64,000 nucleotides of DNA, from NCBI GenBank assembly GCA_004794785.1, contig SJOL01006996.1, positions 597,444-661,443 of the forward strand. The letters are read 5' to 3'. Positions 61,301 through 64,000 of this stretch are shown piece by piece. How positions within the stretch are numbered: the first letter of the stretch is position 1; each line of letters starts with the position of its first letter. The position numbers and the translations under genes are program-made. The DNA is from Opisthorchis felineus (lineage: Eukaryota; Platyhelminthes; Trematoda; Opisthorchiida; Opisthorchiidae). Under the pieces are notes generated by a model. The model was not told where the DNA came from, did not search any database, and saw only the letters and a program-made list of their open reading frames with translations.

Positions 61301-62217
61301 TACTACGCACACAGAGGGTGATCAGTTTTACAGCCTGGATACAGTAAGGATTTCAGCTATGAAGGAGTTGGTGGACGAGTAACTGTGGGGAAAAATACGC
61401 ACTCGCATCACCATACGCAATCAGTAAATCAGTCCACCATAGCGTGTTGAGACTTCTTGATTTTCCCCGGTCAATCGCATTTCAAATTTGCATGTGCGAA
61501 ACGCGCGAGGAACACTAGAATTCTTCTTGTATCCTCTGCTCCACTTGCACTGCACTGAAATGAAGCATAGAATGGCATCACTTATAGGACGAAATTCCAA
61601 AGTGTCCTCACACTACAAAAAAAACGACCTAACTGTCAGACAACCATGGCAGAACAATCCACAGTTGATGAAAATGTGTAATCCGTATTCTTTGTAAGGG
61701 TATTGCAAAAGGCCCTGCTTCTTCCAAGCACACGCTGTATAGTTGCACCGATCGAACTTCAAACAGAGGAATCAGAGGAATGACAGTTTTGTCAGTGTGG
61801 ATCAGCAAAACTAAATGCGAGAAACTCCGTATTGTAGGTTAATTCTGGAGTCATGAAATGTGCCTTAATCGATGCCTCTGACCGCCTCATATACTTCTTT
61901 CCAATAAAACTTGTTCTCGGGTGCGTGCTTGCTATAAAATCGTCTACGGACTGCCTTTCCAAATAGAACAACCCAGTATATGGAGAAAGAACTCAAATCA
62001 ATCACACCTGTTTATATTCCCTAACATTTACCTACGGACAGCCTAGGTAGAAGTTTTAAACCTGAAATACTAGGTCAGTAGCCAAAATTTGAGCAGGCCT
62101 AATGTTAAAACGGAAACATCAAGGGAACGTAACCAGTTTTGTATGATTTGAAGGTAGATTCTGGAAAGAGTTTTGATTGGAATCTCGTGATTTCGAAACA
62201 TTTCGAGTATAAATTTA
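55371..62217. other. nearly seven kilobases without recognisable genes
   Basis: The longest frame is 121 codons (58961-59326, plus) with a hydrophobic stretch but no signal or family I can name. A short AAT/GAT-rich patch lies near 60355-60390. None of the repeat families from the rest of the window was seen here. Confidence 0.45.
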
Positions 62218-62439
62218 ATGGAAATGACAGACGACACTTCTCTGTACAACTTTTGGGATGACAATCTATTGACTAACTCAAAGCATGCCTCAAAACAAAT
62301 TACACCGAACTGTGCGAATACACACAGCCACCACACAACCACTAGTCTGACCTCTTCTGAAGAACCAATTATCTCTGGATTTGATGGTTTTGATCCAGAA
62401 CCAGTGTACCAGGATCAAAATTTAAGACTGCTGCCCTAA
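62218..62439 (+). CDS. weak candidate exon or small ORF, function unknown
   Basis: A 73-codon frame from ATG (62218) to TAA. The product would be acidic and rich in D, E, S, T, H and N, starting MEMTDDTSLYNFWDDN and ending GFDGFDPEPVYQ then a short tail. Composition looks more like a disordered region of a real protein than most frames here, which is the only reason to list it. There is no convincing splice donor before the stop, no promoter element and no recognisable domain. It may be chance. Confidence 0.2.
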   Translation: MEMTDDTSLYNFWDDNLLTNSKHASKQITPNCANTHSHHTTTSLTSSEEPIISGFDGFDPEPVYQDQNLRLLP

Positions 62440-62740
62440 AGTGAAAGCATGCAATTACTAACTGAGCTCGATGGCATCTCTTAACGTTACATATGAATTT
62501 TTTTGTTGCAGTCTGGATTTTCATAGTGTGACATTGGAAACCTTCGTTCATCGTTAAATTTATCCTAGTACAGCCCACGGCGTATTCGAGTATGGACACC
62601 GAATATTGTTAGAACCTCATAAAACTCTGCAAAGTCTACCAAAAAATCACCAGCTTGGGTGTAATATCCTGACTTCACGCTTAAACTAGTTTCTACTCCG
62701 TTGTCTACTTCCAGCACGGATCAAAATCTTTGTACTACAG

Positions 62741-62854
62741 TCTTTGGCACCTCAAGCTTTACTTAACTCTTTGGGATCCGTAGGCACAAAACGACAAATT
62801 CGCCGAAACTCCACTTATTGTCTTCTCTCGCCACCAGCATCGGACAGTCTTCCA
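62741..62854 (+). CDS. weak candidate internal exon, function unknown
   Basis: A 114-bp block open in one frame lies between a fair acceptor (CTTTGTACTACAG ending at 62740) and a good donor (CCA then GTAAGG at 62855). The reading is SLAPQALLNSLGSVGTKRQI then RRNSTYCLLSPPASDSLP, in which RRNST could be a basophilic kinase site. The length is a multiple of three, so it could be a phase 0 exon. No neighbouring exon can be joined with confidence, and I recognise no family. Confidence 0.2.
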
Positions 62855-64000
62855 GTAAGGGTAGTGACTTGTAGACGACAGGCTACGATCTGCAACTATC
62901 AAACGACCCTAAAGAACAACCCTGAAGAGACAGTTAAGCCCGATTCTGTTCACTGTAGTATGAGATAAAGCCCAATATTTGTCACATGGTATCAACATCT
63001 AGTATCGAATTTACAACCACTATCCAACAAGGTAGAGCAGGTTATTTGAACTGCCAAGACCAGTGTACGGTGGCTCCATCTCCCACTTAATATTCATCAC
63101 ATTTAAACTAAAATTGTTGTAACGTGGTAACGTTGTTGTAACGCGCTATACGGTGCTATCCCCCAACACAGCTCATTCCGAAGAGAGATCATTCTAACTT
63201 AAGGCACAAAGAAACTTCGTCCCCATGGGTTGTCCGAACCCCTTCCTCCAACGTAGACCGTTTTTGGAGAAAAGTTACGCACACGAAACAAGTGAGGAAA
63301 CCATAGTTTGGTTAAATGAATGGATACCAGCGTATGAATTCACACTGACGAGTGCTGAGAAATTCTGAGGTTCCAAGCTAGGAAAGTGTGAGCGCGCTAC
63401 AGCACCAGAAACTTCATCTGCCAATTACTGTGTTAGACAAATAGCACGAAAATGTTTCATTTTCCCATTGTCAACGAGGAAGTTCACATCCTCCCCTAGA
63501 TAACAAAGGATCGTCCTAATTATATAACTTAAACCAATGGTCCGAATCCTCGCGAAGCGCTTGATGACCTTTAGTTAGGACTTGGCCGGTTGTTGTTTGG
63601 AACACGAGAATCTTTGTAAGCAAGCTTATTTGTCTTCTCCTTCATATGGTATTCGTAAATAGCATAAAGAAATATCTCGTTGTATTGACACGAAGGCCAG
63701 TTAAGCAGAACGGTAAACTTCAAGTATCAGAACGCATTAACGCGTTAAATTTTATCACCTCCTATGCAAAGTTTTACCTGTTCGCCACTGATTTGCGTGC
63801 AGAAGAATCATGTCTTCGTGGTATTATTCGCAAGTCCGGTGAATCCTGACCGTATCAGTGACAGAAGCTTTTGCCGTCGTGCGGCATAACCGATATAGTT
63901 CTTCGAGAATTGTTAAATGGATCCCTTAAATCCAGACAACTGACCATCCACCGAGACCAGATGACCCCCAGAGTGGTGCCAGTAGTTGGCTTTTAGTTGG
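62855..64000. other. end of window, nothing firm
   Basis: A plus frame of 67 codons (63646-63849) has an ordinary-looking composition (KKYLVVLTRRPVK, then ATDLRAEESCLRG) and is preceded by a pyrimidine-rich stretch. I cannot tie it to the candidates upstream. A short repeat, GTTGTAACG twice, sits near 63115-63143. Confidence 0.4.

Noticed and set aside
1..64000. CRISPR arrays, rRNA, true tRNAs, bacterial or phage operons
   Set aside because: No evenly spaced repeats, no rRNA words, no complete tRNA fold and no dense coding; the window is not prokaryotic.

Overview
The window looks like eukaryotic intergenic DNA from a parasitic flatworm, most likely a digenean fluke of the opisthorchiid (Clonorchis/Opisthorchis) kind. 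That identification is an inference. It rests on a tRNA-derived SINE whose translated body I recognise from that group, on CsRn1-like Ty3 integrase debris, on RTE-type retrotransposon tails, and on many short AT-rich simple repeats. There are no operons, no Shine-Dalgarno-type gene starts, no rRNA, no true tRNA and no CRISPR. No open frame exceeds 164 codons, which is about what chance gives in 64 kb of moderately AT-rich DNA. I found no host gene I can name.

Layout. 0-8 kb: a hammerhead-type repeat (1.6 kb), weak RT debris (3.7 kb), a SINE (7.0 kb) and a second hammerhead-type repeat (7.8 kb). 8-18 kb: mostly featureless, with an RT fragment at 15.3 kb and a SINE 3' half ending in a (TTA)n run at 17.6 kb. 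18-22 kb: a third hammerhead-type repeat, a Ty3 integrase relic on the minus strand (18.9-19.9 kb) and a large foldback (21.4-21.8 kb). 22-32 kb: an integrase relic (27.1-27.6 kb, plus), an RT relic (28.4-28.8 kb, minus), and the best-preserved Ty3 relic (29.3-31.3 kb, minus; RT, RNase H, integrase) with a SINE beside it carrying a 9-bp target duplication. 32-50 kb: an internally deleted RTE element (35.0-36.2 kb, minus), a foldback (41.6-41.8 kb), a hammerhead-family fragment (42.6 kb), an integrase C-terminus (43.6-43.8 kb, plus) and an RTE 3' end (49.4-50.1 kb, plus). 50-64 kb: Ty3 and CR1-like RT debris (51.5-52.5 kb, minus), a head-to-head hammerhead-type repeat pair (52.7-53.2 kb), another hammerhead copy (54.4 kb), a third foldback (55.2-55.4 kb), then a featureless stretch with two weak exon candidates at 62.2-62.9 kb.

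The most interesting element is a dispersed repeat family (at least six copies or fragments) whose core matches a type I hammerhead ribozyme: CTGATGAG, a short CCC/GGG hairpin, CGAAAC, then a GTC cleavage triplet. One copy pair is joined head to head and one copy shows a compensated base pair in helix II. Hammerheads of this kind are known from Penelope-like elements and retrozymes. Every copy here has at least one core change, so these are probably retired ribozymes. All other coding relics have stops, frameshifts or lost catalytic residues; the window reads as a graveyard of several retrotransposon lineages.
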